Assembly: GCA_017471925.1 (NCBI GenBank) | Contig: JAFURM010000059.1 | Coordinates: 18,178-82,177 of the forward strand | Reading direction: 5' to 3' | Origin: Bacteroides sp. | GTDB lineage: Bacteria; Bacteroidota; Bacteroidia; Bacteroidales; Bacteroidaceae | DNA: 64,000 nucleotides | Shown: positions 29,020 through 37,621 of the stretch, in pieces | How the letters are laid out: each line of letters opens with the position of its first letter | Position numbering within the stretch: the first letter of the stretch is position 1 | Made by a program: the position numbers and the translations under genes | Notes under the pieces: generated by a model | Databases searched by the model: none | Told to the model about the DNA's origin: nothing | The model's input: only the letters and a program-made list of their open reading frames with translations

Positions 29020-31029
29020 ATGAAACACCTCCCCATACTGCTCGTGATGTTCTTCGGATGGATGGCCGTGACGGCCTCGGCCCAGGACGTGCCGCCCACC
29101 CTCTGGTTGGACAACCTGGAAGAGCTGGCGCAGGAGGAGGAAGAACCCGACTGGGAGGAAGAACTGCGCCTGCTGGAGGAGCGGCAGGAAGAACCTCTCA
29201 ACCTGAACACCGCCACCAGGCAGCAGCTGGAATGTTTCCCCTTTCTCAGCGACAGCCAGATAGAGCACCTGCTGGCCTACCTCTACCTGCATGGAGAGAT
29301 GGAGACCATCTATGAACTGCAACTGGTGGAAGAGATGGACAAGCAGACCATCAGGCTGCTGCTCCCCTTCGTCTGTGTGAAGAAGGCGGTGAAGAAGCAG
29401 ACGTTTCCCGCCTGGGGAAAGATGCTGAAGCAGGGCAGGCATGAGGTGAACACCCGCCTGGATTATCCACTCTACACCCGGCGCGGCTATCAGACGGCCT
29501 ATCTCGGCCCCAAGCCCTATCACTCCTTGCGCTACCGTTTCCACTACGGAGACTATCTGCAGGCCGGGCTCACGGCTGAGAAGGATGCCGGCGAACCCTT
29601 CTTTGCCCGCCACAACGCGCAAGGTTATGACCACTATGCCTACTACTTGCAACTGCGTCACAAAGGTTGGCTGGACAATCTTCTCCTGGGGTGCTATCGC
29701 CTCCACTTCGGGCAGGGGCTGGTGATGGGCAGCAGTTTCCACACGGGCAAGAGTTACACCCTCTCGACTTCGGACTACAAACCGCAGGAGATACGTCCTC
29801 AATCCTCTGTCGATGAGTTCAACTACCTACACGGCATTGCCCTGACGGCACGCCTTTCCCGGGCAGTGAATCTCTCGGTCTTCTGTTCCCATCGCACGAT
29901 GGACGGCACGGTGGAGGAGGGGAGCATCGTCTCCATCAACCGCACGGGACCACACCGCACCCGGCAGGAAGCCGACCGGAAGGATGCCTTCTCCATGCAA
30001 CTGGCGGGTGCCCATCTCTCCTATGCCAAGGAGCGTCTGCGCCTGGGACTTACGGGACTCTACTACGACTTCAGCCGCCCCTATGCCCCCGACCTGCCCA
30101 AGTATGCCAAGTATCACCTGACCGGCAACCGACTCTATAACCTTGCTGCCGACTACTCCTGGCGTGCGGGACGCTTCAGCCTGTCGGGCGAAGTGGCCAA
30201 GGGCAAGCACGGATGGGCCACACTCAACCGCTTGTTCTACCGTCTCTCCTCCTCTTGGCGCTTCCTGCTGGTGCACCGTTATTATGCCCACGATTATTGG
30301 GCCTTCTATGCCCGCTCCTTTGCAGAGGGCAGTGAGGTCAGAAACGAGAATGGCTGGTATCTCGCCGCCGAGGCTACCCCTTTCTCCCGATGGCGCTTCT
30401 TCGTCTCGGCCGACTTCTTCTCTTCGCCCTGGTGGCGCTATCGTGTCAGCAAGCCCTCGCAGGGAGTAGACCTCATGCTGCAGGCCGCCTATGCTCCGAC
30501 CGACAGGCTGGGCATGTACCTCAACTATCGTGTGAAACGCAAGGAGCGCGACATCACCGGCACGGGTGGCGAACAGACCACGCCTACGCTTCATCACCGC
30601 TGGCGCTACCGCCTGGAGTATAAGCAGGGCATCTGGACAAGCCGCACTACGCTGGACTACAACCGCTTCTCCCAGCAGACGCTATCCCCTTCACAAGGCT
30701 TCATGCTCACCCAGATGGCCTCCTGCACCTTGCCTTCTCTGCCACTCTCCGCCACTGTACAGGGCAGCTACTTCCACACGGACGACTATGACTCGCGCCT
30801 CTATGCCTATGAGAAGGGGATGCTCCACACGTTCTACACCCCCTCCTTTTATGGCCACGGCTTCCGCTACTCCCTCCACCTGCGCTATGACCACTCGGAG
30901 CACCTCATGCTGATGCTGAAGTTCGGACAGACCATCTACACCAACCGCAACACCATAGGCTCGGGCAATGACCTCATCAGCAGCAACCGTAAAGGAGACC
31001 TCCAACTGCAGATACGCCTGAAGTGGTGA
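29020..31029 (+). CDS. helix-hairpin-helix domain protein with predicted outer-membrane beta-barrel
   Basis: The 669-residue protein has a signal peptide ending TASAQ at about residue 22 and a strongly acidic, Glu-rich stretch. Tandem helix-hairpin-helix motifs follow (LNLNTATRQQLECFPFLS and a second LVEEMDKQTIRLLLPFV) within residues 60-125. From about residue 150 the sequence alternates polar and aromatic residues in the way of a large beta-barrel (YDHYAYYLQLRHKGWLDN, LQLQIRLKW at the end). HhH domains usually bind DNA, so an exported HhH fused to a barrel suggests DNA contact at the surface or simply a structural plug. Function is unknown. Its 3' end faces repeat array 2. Confidence 0.75.
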   Translation: MKHLPILLVMFFGWMAVTASAQDVPPTLWLDNLEELAQEEEEPDWEEELRLLEERQEEPLNLNTATRQQLECFPFLSDSQIEHLLAYLYLHGEMETIYELQLVEEMDKQTIRLLLPFVCVKKAVKKQTFPAWGKMLKQGRHEVNTRLDYPLYTRRGYQTAYLGPKPYHSLRYRFHYGDYLQAGLTAEKDAGEPFFARHNAQGYDHYAYYLQLRHKGWLDNLLLGCYRLHFGQGLVMGSSFHTGKSYTLSTSDYKPQEIRPQSSVDEFNYLHGIALTARLSRAVNLSVFCSHRTMDGTVEEGSIVSINRTGPHRTRQEADRKDAFSMQLAGAHLSYAKERLRLGLTGLYYDFSRPYAPDLPKYAKYHLTGNRLYNLAADYSWRAGRFSLSGEVAKGKHGWATLNRLFYRLSSSWRFLLVHRYYAHDYWAFYARSFAEGSEVRNENGWYLAAEATPFSRWRFFVSADFFSSPWWRYRVSKPSQGVDLMLQAAYAPTDRLGMYLNYRVKRKERDITGTGGEQTTPTLHHRWRYRLEYKQGIWTSRTTLDYNRFSQQTLSPSQGFMLTQMASCTLPSLPLSATVQGSYFHTDDYDSRLYAYEKGMLHTFYTPSFYGHGFRYSLHLRYDHSEHLMLMLKFGQTIYTNRNTIGSGNDLISSNRKGDLQLQIRLKW

Positions 31030-31059
31030 TATAGTTGATGATTATCAGGCACGGACAAC

Positions 31060-31192
31060 ACGTGTATAGGGCGATGAACCGCACGTGTATGGACGATGGA
31101 CGACACATGTATGGACGATGGACCACACGTGTATGGTCGACGGGCCACACGTGTATGGTCGACGGGCCACACATGTATGGACAATGGGTAAT
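31060..31192. repeat. array 2 of the 22-23 bp tandem repeat (six units)
   Basis: The units are 31060-31082 (23 bp), then 31083-31104, 31105-31126, 31127-31148, 31149-31170 and 31171-31192 (22 bp each). Units 4 and 5 are identical: ACGTGTATGG, TCGACGGG, CCAC. Junctions repeat CACACGTGT, a palindrome. The sequence is clearly the same family as 2900-3033, in the same orientation. The array lies between the HhH gene and the converging galK gene. Confidence 0.92.
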
Positions 31193-31245
31193 ACCCGCTG
31201 AACACTTGCAGGTTGTTATGAGAGGTGATGTTGATATATTCCATC

Positions 31246-31283
31246 AGAAAAGGCGCCCCTCGGAAAATACCGGGGAGCGCCTT
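31246..31283 (-). terminator. terminator of the galactose operon
   Basis: AAGGCGCCCCTCGG (31250-31263) pairs with CCGGGGAGCGCCTT (31270-31283) with one mismatch. On the minus strand it is followed by TTTTCT. It lies 47 bp after the galK stop. Confidence 0.82.
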
Positions 31284-31330
31284 CATTGATGCATCATTGT
31301 TTGTGTTGTTCTATGATGTTTTTTTCTGTC

Positions 31331-32485
31331 TTATTCCAAACGGCGGGCACCGTCGCTGATGACCACGTCATAGACCTTCGGGCTGCGTCCGAACTTCGCC
31401 TTGAAGTCTTCCTTGGCCTTGTTGATGAAGGTGGAGTAGAGCTCTTCCTTGACGAGGTTGATGGTGCAGCCACCGAAGCCACCGCCCATTACGCGTGAAC
31501 CGGTCACGCCACAGTCGAAGGCGAGGTCGTTCAGGAAGTCCAGCTCTTCGCAGCTCACTTCATAGAGCTTGCTCATGCCGTGGTGGGTTTCATACATCTT
31601 CTGGCCTACCGTTTCATAGTCGCCCTTTTCCAATGCATCGCATACGTCCAGCACGCGCTGAATCTCCTCGATGACATATTCGGCACGCATGAAGTCTTCT
31701 TCGCTGATGTCAGCCTTGGATTCGTTCAGCATGTCCATCGTCACATCGCGCAGGAACTCTACTTCGGGATGCTTTTTCTGCACGGCGGCAACTGCGTTTT
31801 CGCAGCTTTGGCGACGCTTGTTGTAGGCTGATGAAGCCAGTTCGTGCTTCACTACAGAGTCAACCAACACCAGACGGTAGCCTTTGGGGTCGAAGGGGAA
31901 GTATTGATACTCCAGCGAGCGGCAATCCAAGCGGATGAGGCTGCCCTTCTTGCCGAATACAGAGGCAAACTGATCCATGATGCCACACTTCACACCACAG
32001 TAGTTGTGCTCCGTGGCCTGGCCCACCTTGGCCAATTCAAACTTGTCTATCTTGTTGTCACCGAACAGATCGTTCAGGGCATAGGCATACGTGCTTTCCA
32101 ATGCTGCACTGGAGGACATGCCGGCACCCAAGGGTACATCACCGGCAAAAGCCGTGTTGAATCCCTTCACCTCTACGCCACGCTTGATCATCTCACGGCA
32201 TACACCGAAGATGTATCTGGCCCAGCTGGCACGGGGAGCATCGTCCTCGCCCAATCCGAACTCAACGTAATCCTTCAGGTCAATGGAGTAGGCCTTGACC
32301 AAGTCTGTGCCGTTGGGCTTTATTTCTGCAATCATACCTTTGTCGATGGCGCCGGGGAATACGAAACCACCGTTATAGTCTGTGTGCTCGCCAATGAGAT
32401 TGATGCGACCGGGAGAAGCGTAAACCGCTCCTGTAGTTCCATCAAAGTGCTTGATGAAACGACTTCTTACATGTTCAATATCCAT
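31331..32485 (-). CDS. galK: galactokinase
   Basis: The 384-residue GHMP kinase has the galactose signature GRINLIGEHTDYNGGFVFP, the ATP loop PLGAGMSSSAALESTYAY, and the C-terminal GSRVMGGGFGGCTINLV. It phosphorylates alpha-D-galactose to galactose 1-phosphate, the first Leloir step. It is the third gene of a minus-strand operon galM-permease-galK with gaps of 49 and 48 bp, so mutarotation, uptake and phosphorylation are coexpressed. galT and galE are not in this operon. Length and motifs are normal. Confidence 0.97.
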   Translation of the reverse strand: MDIEHVRSRFIKHFDGTTGAVYASPGRINLIGEHTDYNGGFVFPGAIDKGMIAEIKPNGTDLVKAYSIDLKDYVEFGLGEDDAPRASWARYIFGVCREMIKRGVEVKGFNTAFAGDVPLGAGMSSSAALESTYAYALNDLFGDNKIDKFELAKVGQATEHNYCGVKCGIMDQFASVFGKKGSLIRLDCRSLEYQYFPFDPKGYRLVLVDSVVKHELASSAYNKRRQSCENAVAAVQKKHPEVEFLRDVTMDMLNESKADISEEDFMRAEYVIEEIQRVLDVCDALEKGDYETVGQKMYETHHGMSKLYEVSCEELDFLNDLAFDCGVTGSRVMGGGFGGCTINLVKEELYSTFINKAKEDFKAKFGRSPKVYDVVISDGARRLE

Positions 32486-32533
32486 GATATTACTGTTTTA
32501 ATAAGGTTAATAAATAATTTACCTATACTGATT

Positions 32534-33820
32534 TTATTCTACGGGAATGTCCTTGTTGACGTTCTTGCAACCAATCTTGCTGTAGTACAAGATGTAGGCC
32601 AACATGGCGATGACCAGCCAGTAACTGCTGATGGCACCCAGGCTTTGGGCAATGGCGTGCTGGATGAGCGGCATGATGCCACCACCTACTACCATTGTCA
32701 TGAAGATGCCTGAAGCGGCGGCTGTATACTTGCCAAGACCTTCAACGGCCAGGTTGAAGATGCCACCCCACATGATGGAGGTGCAGATACCGCAGACGGC
32801 GATGAAGAAACACTTGGCAGGAATGTCGTGGCCCTTGAAAGTGACGGAAGCACTTTCGGGCAGGAAGATGGCAACAAGCAGGAACAGGATGGCAGCAGAG
32901 GAGACGATGGTCATCTGCGTAGAGGTGGAAATCTTGCCGCTGATGGCACTGCTCAGCGCACGGCCCACCATCATCAGCAACCAATAGGCGGCAGCCAGAC
33001 CACCACCGATGGCGGCAGCACCTTCAAAGTCCATACCGGTGATGTAGAAGTTCAACTCGGCGGGGATACCAATCTCAATACCTACATAGAAGAAGATGGC
33101 GATGACACCCAGCACACAGTGGCGGAAGGAGAGGGGGCTGTGCTTGGATTTTTCCTTCTTGACATTGCTGCCCTGCTTGTGGGGCTCGGGGATTGTGACG
33201 AATGAAATGATGAAGAAGGAGATGGCAAACACGGCAATACCGATGAACAGCAGCGGAGCCACATCGCTCATGCTCGTCTTGTCGGTGAGCTGACCTACCA
33301 ATACACCTACCAGGAACGGAGTCAATGTGCCGGTGAGTGAGTTCAGCGTACCACCAATCTGGATGAACTGGTTACCGCGGTTACCGCCACCACCTAAGAT
33401 GTTGAGCATCGGGTTTACTACGGTGTTGAGCATACATACGCAGAAGCCGCAGATGAAGGCACCGAGCAGGTAGATGACCAGGTTGAGAGCCACGGCCTGA
33501 CCCTGATAGTCGAACGCATGGATGTCGGCACCGAAGATGCTTGATAGGTATTGTACCAGCAGACCGACAACACCTACTGCCAAGGCGATGAGGGCAGTCT
33601 TCTTGTAGCCGAACTTCACCAGCATCTTGCCGGCGGGAATACCCATGAACAGATAGGCGGCAAAGTTCATCATGTTGCCCATCATGCCGGCCCAGTTATA
33701 AGTGTAACCCCAGATGGTACCGAAGGGGGCTGCCATGTTGGTCACGAATGAAATCATGGCAAAAATGAAGCACATCGTGACAATCGCGATGAGGTTTCCG
33801 TTTTTTTCTTTTTGAGTCAT
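32534..33820 (-). CDS. glucose/galactose MFS permease (FucP/GluP family)
   Basis: The 428-residue protein has about 12 hydrophobic segments and belongs to the FucP-type major facilitator family. It has FVTNMAAPFGTIWGY in helix 1, GRALSSAISGKIS in the central loop and GGIMPLIQHAIAQS near the end. It probably imports galactose or glucose with protons across the inner membrane. Its position between galM and galK supports galactose. The gene starts 49 bp after the galM stop. No substrate residues can be assigned with certainty from sequence alone. Confidence 0.92.
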   Translation of the reverse strand: MTQKEKNGNLIAIVTMCFIFAMISFVTNMAAPFGTIWGYTYNWAGMMGNMMNFAAYLFMGIPAGKMLVKFGYKKTALIALAVGVVGLLVQYLSSIFGADIHAFDYQGQAVALNLVIYLLGAFICGFCVCMLNTVVNPMLNILGGGGNRGNQFIQIGGTLNSLTGTLTPFLVGVLVGQLTDKTSMSDVAPLLFIGIAVFAISFFIISFVTIPEPHKQGSNVKKEKSKHSPLSFRHCVLGVIAIFFYVGIEIGIPAELNFYITGMDFEGAAAIGGGLAAAYWLLMMVGRALSSAISGKISTSTQMTIVSSAAILFLLVAIFLPESASVTFKGHDIPAKCFFIAVCGICTSIMWGGIFNLAVEGLGKYTAAASGIFMTMVVGGGIMPLIQHAIAQSLGAISSYWLVIAMLAYILYYSKIGCKNVNKDIPVE

Positions 33821-33869
33821 AATCAGAATAAAAGTTTTTTTAGTTTATAAATTAGGTTAGTTGTTTTAT

Positions 33870-34967
33870 TTATTCGTTCACGTCAAACTTGTAGACGGTA
33901 ATCTGCTGGTATTCATCGCCCGGAAGCAGTATGGCCGAGGGAAAGTGGGCCTTGTTGGGCGTGTCGGGGAAGCACTGTGCCTCAAAGCAGACTGCACTGC
34001 GGGCAGGGAAGGTGGCACCGTGTGCACCGGAAAAGCCGTTCAGCCAGTTGCCTGTATAGAGTTGTACGCCCAGCTCGGTGGTGTAGACTTCCATGGTGCG
34101 GCCGCTTTCAGGGTCGGCATAGGTGGCAGCCAGGCTCAGTTCGCCATTCTCCGTCTTGTTCAGTACATAGCAGTGGTCATATCCGCTGCCGTTCACCAGC
34201 TGCTGGTCTTTTTCTTCGATGCGCTCACCGATGGTATGGGGCGTGCGGAAGTCCATGGGCGTGCCTTCCACCTTCAGGATTTCACCCGTGGGGATGGAAA
34301 CCTCATTGATGGGCACGTAATGGTCGGCATTGATGGTGATGATGTGATTCAGTACAGTGGGAGTGGGGTTGGCAATACCTGCCAGATTAAAGAAACCGTG
34401 ATTGGTCAGGTTGACGATGGTTGCCTTGTCCGTCGTAGCGCGATATTCGATGACCAGTGCATTCACTTCCTCTTCCAGACGATAGGTTACGTCTACTTCC
34501 AGTGTCCCGGGAAAGCCCTCTTCATTGTCGGGAGAGGTGTAACTGAAGATGACCGTGTCTTCCGAAGGCTGTACGGCGTCCCATACGCGGGCATGAAAGC
34601 CGGTAGGTCCTCCGTGCAGGGAGTTGGGGCCGTTGTTGATGGCCAGTGAATGCTCCTCGCCATACAGTGTGAACTTACCGTTGGCGATGCGGTTGCCATA
34701 GCGTCCGATGACGGTGCTAAGGAACGGTTCGGGGCTGTTCACCACATTATCTATGCTGTCGTGTCCCAGGATGACATTGGCATATTGGCCGTTCTTGTCG
34801 GGGACCATGATGGAAAGTATAGCACATCCGTAGTTTGTCACTGCGACCTCCATACCTTTCTTGTTTTTCAGGATGAAGAGGTCTGTCATTTTGTTGTTTA
34901 TCTCCTTTTGAAAGTCCCTTCTGTCCAGTCGGGACAGATTACTTTCTGTTGGGGTAGTGTTCGTCAT
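33870..34967 (-). CDS. galM: aldose 1-epimerase (galactose mutarotase)
   Basis: The 365-residue protein matches GalM: VAVTNYGCAILSIMVPD, GRYGNRIANGKFTL, NNGPNSLHGGPTGFHAR, the catalytic histidine in VNLTNHGFFNLAG, and the catalytic glutamate region near CFEAQCFPDTPNK. It interconverts alpha and beta anomers of galactose or glucose so that GalK gets the alpha form. There is no signal peptide, so it is cytosolic. It is the first gene of the galactose operon. A promoter with TTGG, 19 bp, then TTTATTTG is visible upstream. It is divergent from manA. Confidence 0.95.
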   Translation of the reverse strand: MTNTTPTESNLSRLDRRDFQKEINNKMTDLFILKNKKGMEVAVTNYGCAILSIMVPDKNGQYANVILGHDSIDNVVNSPEPFLSTVIGRYGNRIANGKFTLYGEEHSLAINNGPNSLHGGPTGFHARVWDAVQPSEDTVIFSYTSPDNEEGFPGTLEVDVTYRLEEEVNALVIEYRATTDKATIVNLTNHGFFNLAGIANPTPTVLNHIITINADHYVPINEVSIPTGEILKVEGTPMDFRTPHTIGERIEEKDQQLVNGSGYDHCYVLNKTENGELSLAATYADPESGRTMEVYTTELGVQLYTGNWLNGFSGAHGATFPARSAVCFEAQCFPDTPNKAHFPSAILLPGDEYQQITVYKFDVNE

Positions 34968-34991
34968 ACGTGGTATTAATTAAATTTCTTG

Positions 34992-35022
34992 CAAATAAAA
35001 CGAAATTCTTTTGTACTCCCAA
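34992..35022 (-). promoter_or_regulatory. promoter of the galM-permease-galK operon
   Basis: On the minus strand TTGG (complement of 35019-35022) is followed after 19 bp by TTTATTTG (complement of 34992-34999), one base off TAnnTTTG. The start codon is 24 bp further. Confidence 0.5.
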
Positions 35023-35073
35023 GTAATTGCAGGGAAATGTGGCAGGCATTTTAGGAAAGTTTAGCGTTTACCG

Positions 35074-35107
35074 TTGGCGGGGCTAAGGGATATTTTTTGT
35101 ATGTTTG
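35074..35107 (+). promoter_or_regulatory. promoter of manA
   Basis: A TATGTTTG -7 box (35100-35107) lies 22 bp after TTGG (35074-35077). The manA ATG is at 35166, leaving a leader of about 50 nt. Confidence 0.6.
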
Positions 35108-35165
35108 CCGCCGTAACCATAATAATGTACTTTTATTTATTGAAAATTCTAACTGAGACAAACGA

Positions 35166-36137
35166 ATGTATCCTCTGAAATTTGAGCCTATTTTGAAGCA
35201 GACGCTTTGGGGAGGCGACAAGATTATTCCGTTCAAACATCTGAACGATGCCCTTGCTAACGTGGGCGAAAGTTGGGAAGTGTCGGCTGTGGAAGGCAGC
35301 GAGTCTGTAGTGGCCAATGGTGCCGACAAGGGTATGACCCTGCCCGAGATGGTCAGAAAATACAAGGCAGCCCTGGTAGGTGAGGCCAACTATGCCCGTT
35401 TTGGCGAGAAGTTCCCCCTGCTGATTAAATTTATTGATGCCAAGTTGGATCTCTCCATCCAGGTGCATCCGGGTGACGAACTGGCCAAGCAACGTCACAA
35501 CAGTTTCGGCAAGAACGAAATGTGGTATGTGATAGATGCCGACAAGGGTGCCAAGCTGATTTCAGGCTTTGCCCGTGAGATTACTCCTGAAGCCTATCAG
35601 GAAAGAGTGGACAACGGCACGTTTGCTGAAGTGCTATGCACGTGCGATGTTCGTCCGGGCGATGTCTTTTATGTGCCGGCAGGCCGTGTGCATGGCATCG
35701 GAGCAGGAGCATTTGTGGCCGAAATACAGCAGACATCAGACATCACCTACCGCATCTTTGACTATAACCGTAAGGATAAGGAGGGCAAGAGCCGTGAACT
35801 GCACACGGCGCAGGCTTTGGATGCCATCAACTTTGCCGATGTGCAGGAGGATTTCCGCACTCACTATGAGCAGTTGCCGAACGAGCCTGTGCAGATAGTG
35901 GACAGCCCCTATTTCACCACCTCTGTCTATGACATGACCGAGAATATCACTTGTGACTACTCCGAATTGGATTCCTTCGTTATTCTCATCGGAGTAGAGG
36001 GCAGTTGCCGCCTGACGGACAACGAGGGCAACGAGGTGACCCTTGCTGCCGGAGAAACCGTCTTGCTGCCTGCTTCTACGCAAGAACTCACCATCTGCCC
36101 CGAAGGCAAGGTGAAACTGCTGGAAACCTACGTGTGA
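35166..36137 (+). CDS. manA: mannose-6-phosphate isomerase, class I
   Basis: The 323-residue cupin-type enzyme has the type I start LKFEPILKQTLWGGDKI, the zinc-site QVHPGDELAKQRHNSFGKNEMWYV, and GRVHGIGAGAFVAEIQQTSDITYR. It interconverts mannose 6-phosphate and fructose 6-phosphate in the cytosol. The length fits the short bacterial ManA form. It is divergent from the galactose operon, and the SGNH esterase gene converges on it 54 bp after its stop. It is a single-gene unit with its own promoter. Confidence 0.95.
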   Translation: MYPLKFEPILKQTLWGGDKIIPFKHLNDALANVGESWEVSAVEGSESVVANGADKGMTLPEMVRKYKAALVGEANYARFGEKFPLLIKFIDAKLDLSIQVHPGDELAKQRHNSFGKNEMWYVIDADKGAKLISGFAREITPEAYQERVDNGTFAEVLCTCDVRPGDVFYVPAGRVHGIGAGAFVAEIQQTSDITYRIFDYNRKDKEGKSRELHTAQALDAINFADVQEDFRTHYEQLPNEPVQIVDSPYFTTSVYDMTENITCDYSELDSFVILIGVEGSCRLTDNEGNEVTLAAGETVLLPASTQELTICPEGKVKLLETYV

Positions 36138-36191
36138 CGTCGTGCCCCACGTAGGTGTTTCCGTGTCTGAAAGTTCAGCGCAGGCCCTGAA

Positions 36192-37469
36192 TCAGTTTCC
36201 GTCAGGCTTGTCCAGTTCGCAGAAGGGCGAAGGACTCCACTGGAAAGTGTCGGGATTGTCAGGCGTAGCCGGATTATAGGCCGGGTCGGTGCTGAGGTGG
36301 GGGATGAGTTCGGGCGTGGCTTTACGCATTCCTTCGATGACACATTTGGCTATCTGGTAGGCACCATAGGGGTTGAAGTGTGTGTTGTCGGCCAGGGCCT
36401 TCTCCTGCTTGGGATAGGTGCCGGCCGGATAGTGCACAAAGGCCCGTTTGGAAGCCTCCACACCCAGTGCCTCATAGAGCGTGCGGGTCATCTCGTTCAG
36501 CTCTATCAGAGGCACATTCTCCTTGGTAGCCAGCCAACGCATGGCTTCGGGGAAATCCTCATGAGTGTTGCGTATCCGGCCGTTCTCATCGAAAGCACGG
36601 CGACAGGTGGGGGTGACGAGCACCGGATGAGCACCTCGTGCACGGGCTTCGTCGATGAAGGTCTTCAGGCTGGTCATGAAAGAGTAGAATGCTCCTTTGC
36701 CCGGCCCTTTCTGCTTCTGGTCGTTGTGACCGAATTCAATGAATATATAGTCTCCTTTCTTCATTTGGGAGAGAGCTTTGGCCAGACGCTTGGCGGCAAT
36801 GAACGTGTTGGCCGATTCGCCCGACTCGGCGTAATTGGCAAAGCATACACCGTTATCGAAGAAACGTGGTATCATTTGTCCCCAACTGGCCCAAGGTTCT
36901 TGGTCTTGGTCTACCACGGTGGAGTTGCCGCAGAGGAAGAGGGTAGGCACTTCATCGGCACGGCGGATGATGAGTTCGGCCAGTTGGGGAGCTTCGCCGT
37001 TCACCTCAATGGTCAGTTTGTCGTCCCAATTCAGTTTGCCCTGTTCGCGCTTCTTGATTCTCACACTCTCGGTGTCGTTGATGCGGGTGTTGCGCTTGTT
37101 GATGACAAAGGTGCAGCTCTTCAGTTCGCCCCGTTTGGTGGCGACGCTTTCGTGGAAGAGGCGGCGTGACTCTCCTCGCAGGGTGGTGTTGCCGGCTTTC
37201 TTCTTGTTGCCCACTACGGCCGTGACATGATAGTTGCCGTCAGGCAGACAGACGGAGAAGAAGAAGGGGGTGACAGTCTTGCCATCAGGCGAGGCTATGA
37301 GGTCATAGCCATAGCCGGTTTCCTCATTGAAGCGAGTGTCGGGTGTCACCTTGGTGTAGCCCTCCTTGACTTTCTTGCCGGTGGTGAAGTCAAACTTGTA
37401 CTCTTGTGCCGACCCCAGCAGGCAGCTGGCAAACATGGCCACTACGGCCGATAGGATTTTCTGTTTCAT
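36192..37469 (-). CDS. SGNH/GDSL esterase, rhamnogalacturonan acetylesterase type
   Basis: The 425-residue protein has a signal peptide ending at LLGSAQ and an N-terminal galactose-binding-like domain (YKFDFTTG to VIN-KRNTRIN, about residues 22-150). A C-terminal SGNH hydrolase carries the Ser block LFLCGNSTVVDQ, the Gly region YAESGESA, the GHND block in IEFGHNDQ, and the Asp-His pair in DNTHFNPYG. This layout matches secreted rhamnogalacturonan acetylesterases of Bacteroides (CE12-like). It would remove acetyl groups from pectin. No SusC/D or polysaccharide lyase is adjacent, so it is an orphan activity here. Confidence 0.9.
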   Translation of the reverse strand: MKQKILSAVVAMFASCLLGSAQEYKFDFTTGKKVKEGYTKVTPDTRFNEETGYGYDLIASPDGKTVTPFFFSVCLPDGNYHVTAVVGNKKKAGNTTLRGESRRLFHESVATKRGELKSCTFVINKRNTRINDTESVRIKKREQGKLNWDDKLTIEVNGEAPQLAELIIRRADEVPTLFLCGNSTVVDQDQEPWASWGQMIPRFFDNGVCFANYAESGESANTFIAAKRLAKALSQMKKGDYIFIEFGHNDQKQKGPGKGAFYSFMTSLKTFIDEARARGAHPVLVTPTCRRAFDENGRIRNTHEDFPEAMRWLATKENVPLIELNEMTRTLYEALGVEASKRAFVHYPAGTYPKQEKALADNTHFNPYGAYQIAKCVIEGMRKATPELIPHLSTDPAYNPATPDNPDTFQWSPSPFCELDKPDGN

Positions 37470-37621
37470 GGTAGGGTTGTTTTTTTAATGTGCATAAAAT
37501 CGGAACAGACGTCTTTTCTGTTTCCGTGGCAAAGATGCTGCTTTCGCTTGACTCCTGACATGGAAAAGAGTACGAAAGCATGTATTTTCATGCTTCATGC
37601 CGCTTGGCGGGGTGGCGACAC

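Noticed and set aside
31060-31192. CRISPR array
   Set aside because: The units are contiguous, with no unique spacers, and no cas genes lie in the window.
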